In this document: in pieces, positions 1-7,738 of the stretch
Layout: each line of letters opens with the position of its first letter
Position numbering within the stretch: position 1 is the stretch's first letter
Source of the DNA: an uncultured delta proteobacterium
GTDB taxonomy: Bacteria > Myxococcota_A > Polyangia > Polyangiales > Ga0077539
Reading direction: 5' to 3'
Assembly (NCBI GenBank): GCA_903885885.1
Contig: CAISKJ010001468.1
Location: 1-10,130 of the forward strand
DNA length: 10,130 nucleotides
Notes under the pieces: generated by a model
Database searches by the model: none
The model's input: the letters and a program-made list of their open reading frames with translations, nothing else
Told to the model about the DNA's origin: nothing
Position numbers and translations under genes: made by a program

Positions 1-51
1 CAGAGCGCGCTTCCCTCGGCACGGCCGCGGTCGCTATGCTCCGCGCCCTCT

Positions 52-957
52 ATGTCAGAAGGCCACTCCACGAAGGTCGTCCTCACCTCGCTCGCCGCCA
101 ACCTCGCGATCGCCGTCGCGAAGACGGGCGCGGCGGTGTTCACGCACTCGGGCTCGATGCTCGCCGAGGCGATTCACACCTTCGCCGACTGCCTCAACCA
201 GATTCTCTTGCTCATCGGCATCCGTCAGTCGTCGGTGGGCCCTTCCGATCGGCACCCGCTGGGCACGGGGCGCGCGAGCTACTTCTGGTCGTTCATCGTG
301 GCGCTGATGCTGTTCTTCGGCGGCGGGGTGTTCTCGATCGGCGAGGGCATCGAGAAGGTGATCACCCCCGAGCCCGTGCATCACATCTCCTTGGCCATGG
401 TGATCCTCGGGTTCTCGCTCGTGCTCGAGGCCCTGTCGCTGCGGCAGTGCATCCAGGCCATCAACGCCAAGCGCGGCGCGCTCGGCATTCTGGCCTACCT
501 CGACGTCACCAAAGACGCCGAGCTCGTCGTGTGCACCGGCGAGAACTTCGCCGCCGTCGTGGGCCTCGCCGTCGCCTTCGCCTCCATGACCCTCGCCGTG
601 TACGTCAACCCGCGCTTCGACGGCGTGGGGAGCATCCTCGTGGGCGTCGTGCTCGTCGGCGTGGCCTGGTTTCTCGCGCGCAAGGTGAAGTCTCTGCTGC
701 TCGGCGAGCGCGCCGACCCCGAGGTCGACGCCGCCGTGCACGAGGCCGCGAGCGGCGACCCGCGCATCCGCGCGGTGCTGCGCATGATCACGGTGCAGCA
801 GGGCCCCGGCGAGGTGATGCTCGCCGTGAAGCTCCGCGTCGACGACGCCATCCCGTGCGCCGAGGTGGTCGCCGTGATCAACGGCTTCGAGCAGCGCGTG
901 CGCGCCAAGATGCCCGACGTAAAGTGGCAGTTCGTCGAGCCCGACGTCGAGGCCTGA
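52..957 (+). CDS. Cation diffusion facilitator (CDF) family metal transporter, ZnT9-like
   Basis: A 301-residue inner-membrane protein predicted to move divalent metal ions (Zn, Mn, Co or Fe; the substrate cannot be told) out of the cytoplasm, usually by proton antiport. Visible features are an N-terminal helix from about residue 9, the TM2 metal site HTFAD (H42, D46), the loop motif HPLGTGRASYFW (68-79) that marks CDF proteins, TM3 about 80-97, TM4 about 113-130, TM5 about 158-182, TM6 about 187-208, and a short cytoplasmic C-terminal domain from about 215. The TM5 site reads TGENFAAVVG, so E164-N165 stands where most CDF proteins have an H/DxxxD pair; from memory this resembles the ED of the ZnT9 branch. 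The ATG at 52 was chosen because it gives the family N-terminus; no clear Shine-Dalgarno precedes it. The gene ends 2 bases before the stop of the convergent remnant. Family assignment is firm, subfamily moderate. Confidence 0.93.
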   Translation: MSEGHSTKVVLTSLAANLAIAVAKTGAAVFTHSGSMLAEAIHTFADCLNQILLLIGIRQSSVGPSDRHPLGTGRASYFWSFIVALMLFFGGGVFSIGEGIEKVITPEPVHHISLAMVILGFSLVLEALSLRQCIQAINAKRGALGILAYLDVTKDAELVVCTGENFAAVVGLAVAFASMTLAVYVNPRFDGVGSILVGVVLVGVAWFLARKVKSLLLGERADPEVDAAVHEAASGDPRIRAVLRMITVQQGPGEVMLAVKLRVDDAIPCAEVVAVINGFEQRVRAKMPDVKWQFVEPDVEA

Positions 958-959
958 CC

Positions 960-1179
960 CTACTCGCCCACCACGCGCCAGAGCGAGCCGTCGCGCTGCG
1001 AGCCCGCATAGAGCTCGCCCTGGTACACCGCCAGCGGCGCCGCGCAGAACACATCGTCGACCCGGAAGTGACTCACCGCCGCGGGCCTCCCGCGCAGCGT
1101 CGCCGTCGGCGTCGGCGGGTCGCTGCGCAGCGGCCGAGACCGTGAGCGCGAGGAGGGCGAGGCACCATCGGATTCGCAT
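960..1179 (-). pseudogene. Remnant of a secreted protein: signal peptide and C-terminal propeller-like blade in different frames
   Basis: The only sizeable gap between the flanking genes holds a broken reading frame. From the ATG at 1179-1177 one frame reads MRIRWCLALLALTVSAAAQ, a good secretion signal with an AxA-type end. After about 1123-1130 the coding pattern (third positions almost all G or C) moves to the +1 frame, which continues through SHFRVDDVFCAAPLAVYQG and ELYAGSQRDGSLWRVVGE to a TAG at 962-960. The latter stretch resembles the last blade of a beta-propeller or Kelch-like extracellular protein (LYAGxxxDGSLWRV). The +1 frame has no ATG; only a GTG at 1076 would give a 38-residue product. 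The likely explanation is a one-base indel or sequencing error in a short secreted protein, or the fused ends of a longer gene that lost its middle. It lies 49 bases after the permease stop on the same strand, so it may once have been the last gene of that operon. The frame change is seen; the family is inference. Confidence 0.45.
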
Positions 1180-1228
1180 CGGGCGCGCTACGACGTACAC
1201 GCGCGACGCACGGTTCGGCGAAGGTGAA

Positions 1229-2433
1229 CTACTCGTAGCGGAGCGCGTCGACGGGGTCGAGCGCGGCGGCGCGGCGCGCGGGCACCACGCCCGAGATCAC
1301 GCCCACCACGAACGACGAGCCGAAGGCCACCGCGGCGATCCATCCCGAGAGCCGCAAGGGGACGTCGGGCGCGTACTTCGTCACCACCGCGACGATGGCC
1401 GCGCCGAGCCCGAGCCCGATGGCGCCGCCGATGGTCGAGATCACCACGGCCTCGAGCAGAAACTGCCAGAGCACGTCGCCGCGCGTGGCCCCGACGGCGC
1501 GCCGCACGCCGATCTCGCGCGTGCGCTCGCGCACGCTCACCAGCATGATGTTCATGATGCCGATGCCGCCCACCACGAGCGACACCGACGCGATGGCGAG
1601 GAGCATCATGGTCATCGCCGCGGTGAGGGCGCCGAAGGTCTTGAGGAGGTCTTCCTGGCTCTGAATGGTGAACACGCGCTCGCCGTTGCGACGGCGCGCG
1701 AGCACCTCTTCGATCTCTTCGGTGGCGCTCGCCGTGTCGTCTTTCGAACGCGCCGCGGTGAGAAGCTGCGACAGGTGCGTCTGCCCGAACTGATCCATCG
1801 CGGTGGTCGCGGGGATGAACACCAGGTCGTCGAGGTCGAAGCCGAGCGAGCGGCCCTTCTCCTCCATGATCCCTACGACGCGGTAGCGCCCGCCCGCGAT
1901 GCGAATGGGCTGCCCCAGCGCGCTCTCGTCGCCGAAGAGCTCGCGCACCACGCGGCGCCCGAGGATGGCCACGCGGCGACGGGCCTGCAGGTCTTCTTCG
2001 CGCACGAACTCGCCGAGGTCGACGTGCATGTTGCGCAGGTCGCTGAACTGCGGCCCCACGCCGAGCACCATGGTGTCGCGCTGCCGCGTGCGATAGCGCA
2101 CCGTGCCGCCGCCCGTCACCACCGGCGACACGCCGCGGATGAGCGTGGCCTGGCGCTCGATGGCGCGCACGTCGTCCATCGTGAGCGGGCGCGCGATGCC
2201 CGACGCGGGCGGCGGGCCGAAGCCGCCGCGCGTCTCGGTGCGGCCCGGCACCACGTTGAGCAGGTTGGTGCCCAGCGACGAGAGGGTGGTGTCGAGGTAC
2301 TTGCGCGCGCCATCGCCGACGCCCACGAGGAGCGTGACGGCCAGCACGCCGATCACCACGCCCAGCATCGTGAGCGCCGCGCGGAGCTTGTTGCTGTTGA
2401 GGGCGAGCAGTGCGCTGAGCACGTGTTCGAACA

Positions 2434-2434
<1 letters not shown>
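1229..2434 (-). CDS. MacB/FtsX-like ABC transporter permease
   Basis: A 401-residue inner-membrane permease of the MacB type, in which ATP hydrolysis is thought to drive movements of a large periplasmic domain that expel substrates through an adaptor and an outer-membrane channel. The sequence shows the family layout: a short cytoplasmic N-terminus with NKLRAALTMLGVVIGV opening TM1 (about 15-38), a long periplasmic domain (about 40-273), then TM2 (about 274-301), TM3 (about 329-352) and TM4 (about 365-386). The hallmark GIGIMNIMLVSVRERTREIG follows TM2, then VRRAVGATRGDV, and the protein ends PVDALRYE as is usual. The start is ATG at 2434, overlapping the ATPase stop as TGATG. The ATPase is a separate protein here, unlike E. 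coli MacB where both are fused. The substrate is unknown; macrolide, peptide, lipoprotein or polysaccharide-related export are all possible. Confidence 0.93.
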
Positions 2435-3155
<721 letters not shown>

Positions 3156-3159
<4 letters not shown>

Positions 3160-4322
3160 CGCGCGGCGCCCTGCGCCTCGGCGGCGACCCCGTCGGCGAG
3201 CCCCTGCGCGTTGAGCGACGTGATCACCCGCTCGCCCGCGCGGAGCCCGCGCGTGACCTCGACGGCCTCCCAGCTCGACACGCCCGTGGCGACCGCGCGG
3301 CGCCGCGCGAAGCCCCCGTCGAGCACGTACACCGCCCGGTCGGTGCCGCGGCCCATCACGGCCCCCGGCGTGACCGCCAGCACGCCCTCGCGCGTGGCCA
3401 CCACCACGTCGACGTCGGCGCTCATGCCCACGCGAAAGCGCGGGTCGCGCGCGATCGAGAGGCGCATCGCCACGGCCCGGTTGCCCCGCAGGTCTTGCGA
3501 CACCGACGGGGCGATCTCGGTCACCCGACCCACGAAGCGCTCGCCCTGAAACGCGTCGAAGGTCACCTCGGCGGCCATGCCCGCCGTGACGCGCCCGAGG
3601 TCGGCCTCGTCGAGGTCGGCGTCGACGCGCAGCTCGCCGTCGTCGGCCAGCACCACCAGCGGCGCCCCCGGCGCGGTCACCTCGCCCTCCTCGACGTGCG
3701 TGGAGAGCACCACGCCCGCGAAGGGCGCGCGCCCCCCCGCGAGCGACAGCGACGTGCGCGCGACGGCCACGCCCGCGACGCTCTGCGCCCGCGCCGCCTG
3801 CGCCGCCCCGACGGCCCGCGCGGCCACCTCGGCCTGCCCCGTGAGCGTGTCGGCCTCCGCCTGCGGGCTCGCGCCCTGCGCCGTGAGGTTCGTGACGCGC
3901 CGCGCGGTGCGCTCGGCGAGGCGCGCGCTCGCCTCGGCCTGTGCGGTCTGCGCCGCCGCGAGCCCCACGGCGCTCTCCGCCGCGCGCAGTCGGTCGCGGA
4001 GGTCTTGCGCGTCGTACGCGATGAGCACCTCGCCCGCGGCCACCCGCTCGCCGCGGCGACGCCCGAGGCGCACCACGCGGCCCGCCACCTCGGCGCGCAG
4101 CGTGGCCTCGCGGCGGGCCGAGACGCGCCCCGCGGCCACCGTCGACACGAGGTCGCGCACGTTGCCGAGCGCCACCGTCTGCACGCACACGCGGATGCGC
4201 TGCGTGGGCCGCGAGCGCTTGTAGAGCACCCCGCCTCCGGCGAGGGCCGCGAGCGCGACGAGCCACAGCAACCAGCCCCAGCTCCGACGACGCAACGCCT
4301 TCGACACAGCGGGCGCGAGCAT
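3156..4322 (-). CDS. MacA/RND-type periplasmic adaptor (membrane fusion protein)
   Basis: A 388-residue adaptor that should link the MacB-like permease to an outer-membrane channel. It has a basic N-terminus and one membrane anchor (about 15-34), then the first half of the lipoyl domain (about 73-104, VAGRVVRLG to GEVLIAYD), an alanine-rich coiled-coil hairpin (about 105-195), the second lipoyl half (APFAGVV at 199-205 to about 226), a beta-barrel domain (about 228-300, including DLDEADLG) and a membrane-proximal domain to the C-terminus. The hairpin tip reads RVTNLTAQGAS: R142, L146 and S152 sit near the R-L-S channel-contact motif, but the last spacing is one residue shorter than usual. ATG at 4322 was chosen because GAGG lies 8 bases upstream and the membrane anchor follows at once; a GTG four codons earlier is a weaker alternative. 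It is the first gene of the cassette. Confidence 0.92.
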
Positions 4323-4394
4323 GGGGGTCACCTCGCGCCGATGGCAAGCCGAGAACGCTGCGCGCGGCACGCGAACTGCTGTAGGCCTCTCCCG
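4323..4394. promoter_or_regulatory. Divergent intergenic region, presumed promoters for the export cassette and the secreted protein
   Basis: These 72 bases separate the starts of two divergently read genes and must hold, or lie next to, their promoters unless transcription starts inside the coding regions. I see no convincing -35/-10 pair on either strand. The minus-strand side carries the GAGG ribosome site of the adaptor. A GC-rich imperfect palindrome (GCTGCGCGCGGC) lies in the middle, flanked by two GAAC words in direct orientation; whether this is an operator cannot be said. Confidence 0.3.
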
Positions 4395-5099
4395 ATGCCG
4401 ACGACGCTCCCGCTGCTCCGCGCCGCAACCCTGCTCGTGACGCTCGCCGTGCCCTGCGCGGCCTGGTCGCAGACCTCGCCGTGGGGTCTCCCCCCCGCGC
4501 CGCCCGCTCACGGTGTGCCCGTGCTTCACGCGCGCCGCGTGAGCGCGCCGCCCGCGCTCGACGACGAGGCGCCGCGGATGGCCGACGCGCCGACGGCGCC
4601 CCCGCGCGAGGTCTCGCCCTTGTCGGGGGGCCGCGTCGTCACGCAGCTGGGCGTCGGTACGCTCGCCGCGCTGGGCGGCGGCTTTCTCGGCGCGCTCGGG
4701 GGCATCCCCTTCGCGCTGGGGGGCTCCGAGGAGGGCTTCTTCGCGACGATGTATCTCGGCGCCGCGCTTGCGACGGCGGGCACCGTCACGGGCATCGGGC
4801 GCGGCTTCGACGGCGACGGAGAGTTCAGCGCGACGCTCCTGGGCGCGAGCGTCGGCGCCTTCGCGGGGTGGGGGCTGCAGTTCTGGGCCTTCGCGAGGTC
4901 CGACGATCCCTCCTATACCGCCACGATGCTGCTCACGGGCCTGCTCACCGTCACGGGCAGCGTCGTCGGGTACACGATCTCGGCGTCGAGCCCCGAAGAC
5001 ATCGTCGAGGCCCGGCGCCGCCGCGACCGCGCGCACCTCGCGCCCACGTTTCAACCCCTCCGCGAAGGCGCGCTGCTGGGCGTCTCGGGCGCGTTCTAG
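4395..5099 (+). CDS. Secreted or envelope glycine-rich repeat protein of unknown function
   Basis: A 234-residue protein I cannot assign to a named family. It begins with a clear signal peptide (LLRAATLLVTLAVPCAAWS, cleavage near 25), followed by a proline-rich, probably disordered stretch (about 26-76). Residues 80-110 are glycine-rich (GTLAALGGGFLGALGG), and then comes a unit seen three times: FFATMYLGAALATAGTVTG (115-133), FSATLLGASVGAFAGWG (144-160) and YTATMLLTGLLTVTGSVVG (174-192). Each has an aromatic, then AT, then small residues spaced as in glycine zippers. The C-terminus reads EGALLGVSGAF, ending in Phe as outer-membrane barrel proteins often do. Thus it could be a small barrel or a Gly-zipper membrane protein exported through Sec. 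ATG 4395 was chosen because the signal peptide starts there; an upstream in-frame ATG (around 4340) would bury it. It is divergent from the export cassette, so a shared role is possible but unproven. Confidence 0.75.
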   Translation: MPTTLPLLRAATLLVTLAVPCAAWSQTSPWGLPPAPPAHGVPVLHARRVSAPPALDDEAPRMADAPTAPPREVSPLSGGRVVTQLGVGTLAALGGGFLGALGGIPFALGGSEEGFFATMYLGAALATAGTVTGIGRGFDGDGEFSATLLGASVGAFAGWGLQFWAFARSDDPSYTATMLLTGLLTVTGSVVGYTISASSPEDIVEARRRRDRAHLAPTFQPLREGALLGVSGAF

Positions 5100-5117
5100 C
5101 GCGTGTGACGTATCCTG

Positions 5118-5843
5118 TCACTTCTTCGCGAGGGACCCGCGGATGGCGAAGCCCACCGCGAAGGCGAGTACGAGCACGATCCAGAAGAGCACCGGCGGCG
5201 CGCCTTCGAGGCCCGTGTGAAGGTTGATCCCCAGGATCGACCCGATGGCCGTCACGGGGAAGAACAGCGCCGCCAGGAGATTGAGCCGGTGCTGCGCCTC
5301 GACGGCCTGGGCGCCGCTCGCGGCCTGCGCCTCGGCGTTCTTCGCCACCGTGAAATCGAGCGCGTTGCGCGCGTCGCCGACGAGGAGCTCGGCGGCCCGC
5401 TCGAGCTCGCCGGCGGTGTCGCGCAGCGAGATGATCTCTTTGTCGTCGACGCCGTCGCGGGCCTCTTGCAGCGCCTTGTGGGTGTTGCGCGAGGTGCGCT
5501 GCAGCGGCGTGGCCTCGTTGAGCACCGAGAAGAAGTCTTGCGCCGACTTGCCCGCGTCGACGCGCGCGTCGAGCTGCTGGAGGGCCCCGCGGAGGGCGTC
5601 GAGGTGGCGCTTGAGCACCGGGAGCCCGCTCGATTGACCGGCCCCCGTCGCGCGCCACGCGCCGTCGGGCGCGCGCCAGAAGAGCTTCGCGGCGCGGGTG
5701 ATCTCATTCTCCTTGGGGAGCTCGTGCAGAATGAGAAGCAGGTGCCCCTCTTCGACGATGGCGCGCTGTCGGCCCGCCTGCACGCCCACCCGCTGACGAA
5801 TGCTCGCCGGTACCTGCCACGCGTCGGGAATCACCTGTGCCAT
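5118..5843 (-). CDS. CorA-like 2-TM divalent cation transporter (GIN variant)
   Basis: A 241-residue member of the CorA/ZntB 2-TM-GxN family, expected to form a pentameric inner-membrane channel for a divalent metal. The N-terminal part (about 1-85) would form the cytoplasmic domain, about 90-180 is a long charged helical stalk, TM1 (about 186-206, AALFFPVTAIGSILGIN) ends in G205-I206-N207, and TM2 (about 213-234) is followed by a short basic tail (RGSLAKK). The selectivity loop has GIN instead of the GMN of classical CorA, followed by LHTGLEGAPP. The protein is shorter than usual CorA (above 300 residues), mainly at the N-terminus. I chose ATG at 5843 (MAQVIPDAW); a GTG at 5864 would add seven residues, and neither has a good ribosome site. 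The gene converges with the secreted-protein gene, with only 18 bases between their stops. Mg, Co, Ni or Zn are possible substrates. Confidence 0.85.
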   Translation of the reverse strand: MAQVIPDAWQVPASIRQRVGVQAGRQRAIVEEGHLLLILHELPKENEITRAAKLFWRAPDGAWRATGAGQSSGLPVLKRHLDALRGALQQLDARVDAGKSAQDFFSVLNEATPLQRTSRNTHKALQEARDGVDDKEIISLRDTAGELERAAELLVGDARNALDFTVAKNAEAQAASGAQAVEAQHRLNLLAALFFPVTAIGSILGINLHTGLEGAPPVLFWIVLVLAFAVGFAIRGSLAKK

Positions 5844-5898
5844 AGGGCCGCGAGCGTAGATCACCGCGCGCCCGAGGGGGGTGCCATTTCGCGCGACG

Positions 5899-5947
5899 CT
5901 TGGAGATGGAGGGAGAGAGACGCGGAGGGAGGCGGCGGCCGGAGGGA
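5899..5947. other. Purine-rich tract between nuoI and the CorA-like gene
   Basis: Most of the 104-base spacer after nuoI is a run of G and A on the plus strand (pyrimidines on the transcribed strand), with repeated GGAGGGA and GGAGA words. It is the only simple-composition stretch in the window. No strong hairpin followed by a T run is visible, so it is not called a terminator. The promoter of the CorA-like gene, if it has its own, must lie here or just left of it. Confidence 0.4.
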
Positions 5948-6577
5948 TCAGTGCCCGCCGTGGAGGCGCGTGACGCCGGGGTGCGTCGGGTCGCCGGGCT
6001 CGTGGCGGGGGTTGGCGCTCTTCTGCGTGCCGTCTTGCCCCACGTGGCTCATGAGTTGGGCCTTGTCGTAGATGAACGACGCGCGGTCATCGAGGGCCGT
6101 CATGTGGTAGCCGGTGTCCATGCGAATGGCGTCGCAGGGGCAGGCCTCGACGCAGAAGCCGCAGAAGATGCACCGGAGCTCGTCGATGACGAACTCCTCG
6201 GGGTAGCGCTCGTACCCGCGGCGCTTGTCGCCCTCGGCGTACTCCGCGGGCTTGATGTAGATGCACTGCGCGGGGCACGCCGTGGAGCAGCAGAGGCACG
6301 CCACGCAGCGGGGCGAGCCGTCGTCGCGGTGCGTGAGGCGGTGCACGCCGCGCCAGCGCTGGGCGTAGGGGCGCTTCTCTTCGGGGTACTGCACCGTGGC
6401 GATGCCGTCGGCGTAGGGGTGCTTCTCGAGGTCGGGCGTGGTGCCCGTCACCATCTGGCGCGTACCCTTGAAGAAGTGCTTGAGCGTCACGCCGAGGCCC
6501 TTCACGAGCTCGATGACGTAGCTCTGATCGGCCATGGTGCGCTGGGGCTTGCGGATTACCTTCGTCGTGGCCGTCAC
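5948..6577 (-). CDS. nuoI: NADH-quinone oxidoreductase subunit I (8Fe-8S ferredoxin subunit)
   Basis: The complex I subunit that carries clusters N6a and N6b and passes electrons from the NuoG side to NuoB near the quinone site; it is peripheral on the cytoplasmic face of the membrane. Two ferredoxin motifs are intact (numbering from the GTG start): C91-x2-C94-x2-C97-x3-C101-P with the later C105, and C136-x2-C139-x2-C142-x3-C146-P. The amphipathic segment VIELVKGLGVTLKHFFKGT (about 21-39) is the usual membrane-contact helix. The tail from about 155 (DTGYHMTALDDRASF onward) is longer than in E. coli. The start is uncertain: GTG at 6577 overlaps the nuoH stop as GTGA, has GGAG upstream, and gives the KVIRKPQ leader that resembles other homologues; ATG at 6535 would give 195 residues. 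It is last in the D-G-H-I run. Confidence 0.95.
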   Translation of the reverse strand: MTATTKVIRKPQRTMADQSYVIELVKGLGVTLKHFFKGTRQMVTGTTPDLEKHPYADGIATVQYPEEKRPYAQRWRGVHRLTHRDDGSPRCVACLCCSTACPAQCIYIKPAEYAEGDKRRGYERYPEEFVIDELRCIFCGFCVEACPCDAIRMDTGYHMTALDDRASFIYDKAQLMSHVGQDGTQKSANPRHEPGDPTHPGVTRLHGGH

Positions 6578-7731
6578 GGGGTCATCGCTCCAGGGGTGGG
6601 GAGGCCGTTGAAGAAGAGGATCCCGAAGCCCGTGAGGAGCACGTTGAGGAGCGCCAGGGGCAACAGGATCTTCCAGCCGAGCATCATGATCTGGTCGTAG
6701 CGGAAGCGGGGCAGCGTCCACCGGATCTGGAGCTGCAGGAACACCAGCACGAGCACCTTCACGATGAAGGTGAGGAGCCCGACGAGCACCACGACGATGT
6801 GGGCCCAGTGCCACGACACGTCGATGCCGAGGTAGTGAAACTCGAGGCCCGTGTTCTGCACGAAGGGCAGCTGCCAGCCGCCGAGGAACACCACCACGAG
6901 CAGGGCGCTCGAGGTGCACACCTCGACGAGCTCGCCCGAGGCGAACATGCCGAACTTGAGGCCCGCGTACTCGGTGAAGTAGCCCGCGACCACTTCGCTC
7001 TCGCCCTCGGGCACGTCGAAGGGCACGCGCTTGGTCTCGGCGATGGCCGACGTAGCGAAGAGAATGAACGCCAGCGGCTGCACGAAGATGCCCCAGCAGT
7101 GCTGCATCTGCCAGTTGACCATGTCACCCGGCTGCACCGACTGGTAGATCATGAAGCTGCCCACGAGCGAGAGGCCCATGGCGACTTCGTATGAGACCAT
7201 CTGGCTCGACGCGCGCAGGCCGCCGAGGAGGGAGAACTTGTTGTTCGACGACCAGCCCGCGAGGGCCGCGCCGATCACGCCCGCGCCCGCCACGGCGAAC
7301 ACGTAGAGCAGCCCCACGTCGAGCGTGGCGATGCGCATCGGAATGACCGTGCCCGTCGTCTCCGTCGCCCACTCGGGCGACCAGAGGTCGCGGAGGTGAG
7401 CGACGTGCAGCGTGGGGCCGAAGGGGATCACCGCGAAGAGGCACAGCGCGGGCACGAGGGCGATGATGGGCGCGAGGCGGTAGAGGAGCTTGTCGCCGCC
7501 GGTGGGCTCCCAGTCCTCCTTCCAGATCATCTTGATGCCGTCGGCGATCGAGTGGATGAGGCCCGCCGCGCGGATGCGCACCGAGCCCACCACGATGGCC
7601 GCGCGGTTGGGGCCGATGCGGTCTTGCATCATGGCCGACTGCTTGCGCTCCACCCAGAGGAGGATCGCCGCCATGTTGACCAGCACCCCAACGATCAGGG
7701 CGATCTTCACAAATGCCTGGATCCAGAACAT
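6574..7731 (-). CDS. nuoH: NADH-quinone oxidoreductase subunit H
   Basis: The membrane subunit that, with NuoB and NuoD, forms the quinone-binding chamber and links it to the proton channels. Its 385 residues hold eight or nine membrane helices and the diagnostic motifs: WVERKQ (26-31), QDRIGPNR (36-43), GLRASSQMVSYEVAMGL (171-187), the charged quinone-site loop ETKRVPFDVPEGESEVVAG (232-250) with YFTEYAGLKFGMF after it, and WTLPRFRYDQ (338-347). It is some 60 residues longer than E. coli NuoH; the extra sequence appears in the loops about 105-135 and about 287-312, which look like family variants rather than errors. ATG at 7731 has GAGG at 7740-7737 overlapping the nuoG stop, with 5 bases between, so it is probably coupled to nuoG. 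Its stop overlaps the likely nuoI start. Confidence 0.97.
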   Translation of the reverse strand: MFWIQAFVKIALIVGVLVNMAAILLWVERKQSAMMQDRIGPNRAAIVVGSVRIRAAGLIHSIADGIKMIWKEDWEPTGGDKLLYRLAPIIALVPALCLFAVIPFGPTLHVAHLRDLWSPEWATETTGTVIPMRIATLDVGLLYVFAVAGAGVIGAALAGWSSNNKFSLLGGLRASSQMVSYEVAMGLSLVGSFMIYQSVQPGDMVNWQMQHCWGIFVQPLAFILFATSAIAETKRVPFDVPEGESEVVAGYFTEYAGLKFGMFASGELVEVCTSSALLVVVFLGGWQLPFVQNTGLEFHYLGIDVSWHWAHIVVVLVGLLTFIVKVLVLVFLQLQIRWTLPRFRYDQIMMLGWKILLPLALLNVLLTGFGILFFNGLPTPGAMTP

Positions 7732-7738
7732 CGTTACC

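Noticed and set aside
55..1200. Long minus-strand open frame opposite the CDF gene
   Set aside because: It is a GC-rich shadow with a histidine/alanine/arginine-rich product; only its first residues (from 1179) are real-looking, and these belong to the remnant called separately.
3495..4394. Extension of the secreted-protein frame far upstream over the adaptor gene
   Set aside because: The upstream part is antisense to the adaptor with shadow-like composition; the signal peptide starts at 4395.
5105..5121. Short inverted repeat GTGAC-N7-GTCAC between the convergent genes, as a possible shared terminator
   Set aside because: Only five base pairs with a 7-base loop and no T run on either strand; too weak to call.
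5933..5960. Six-base inverted repeat CGGCGG/CCGCCG at the end of nuoI
   Set aside because: A 16-base loop, overlap with the coding end, and the high GC content make it expected by chance.
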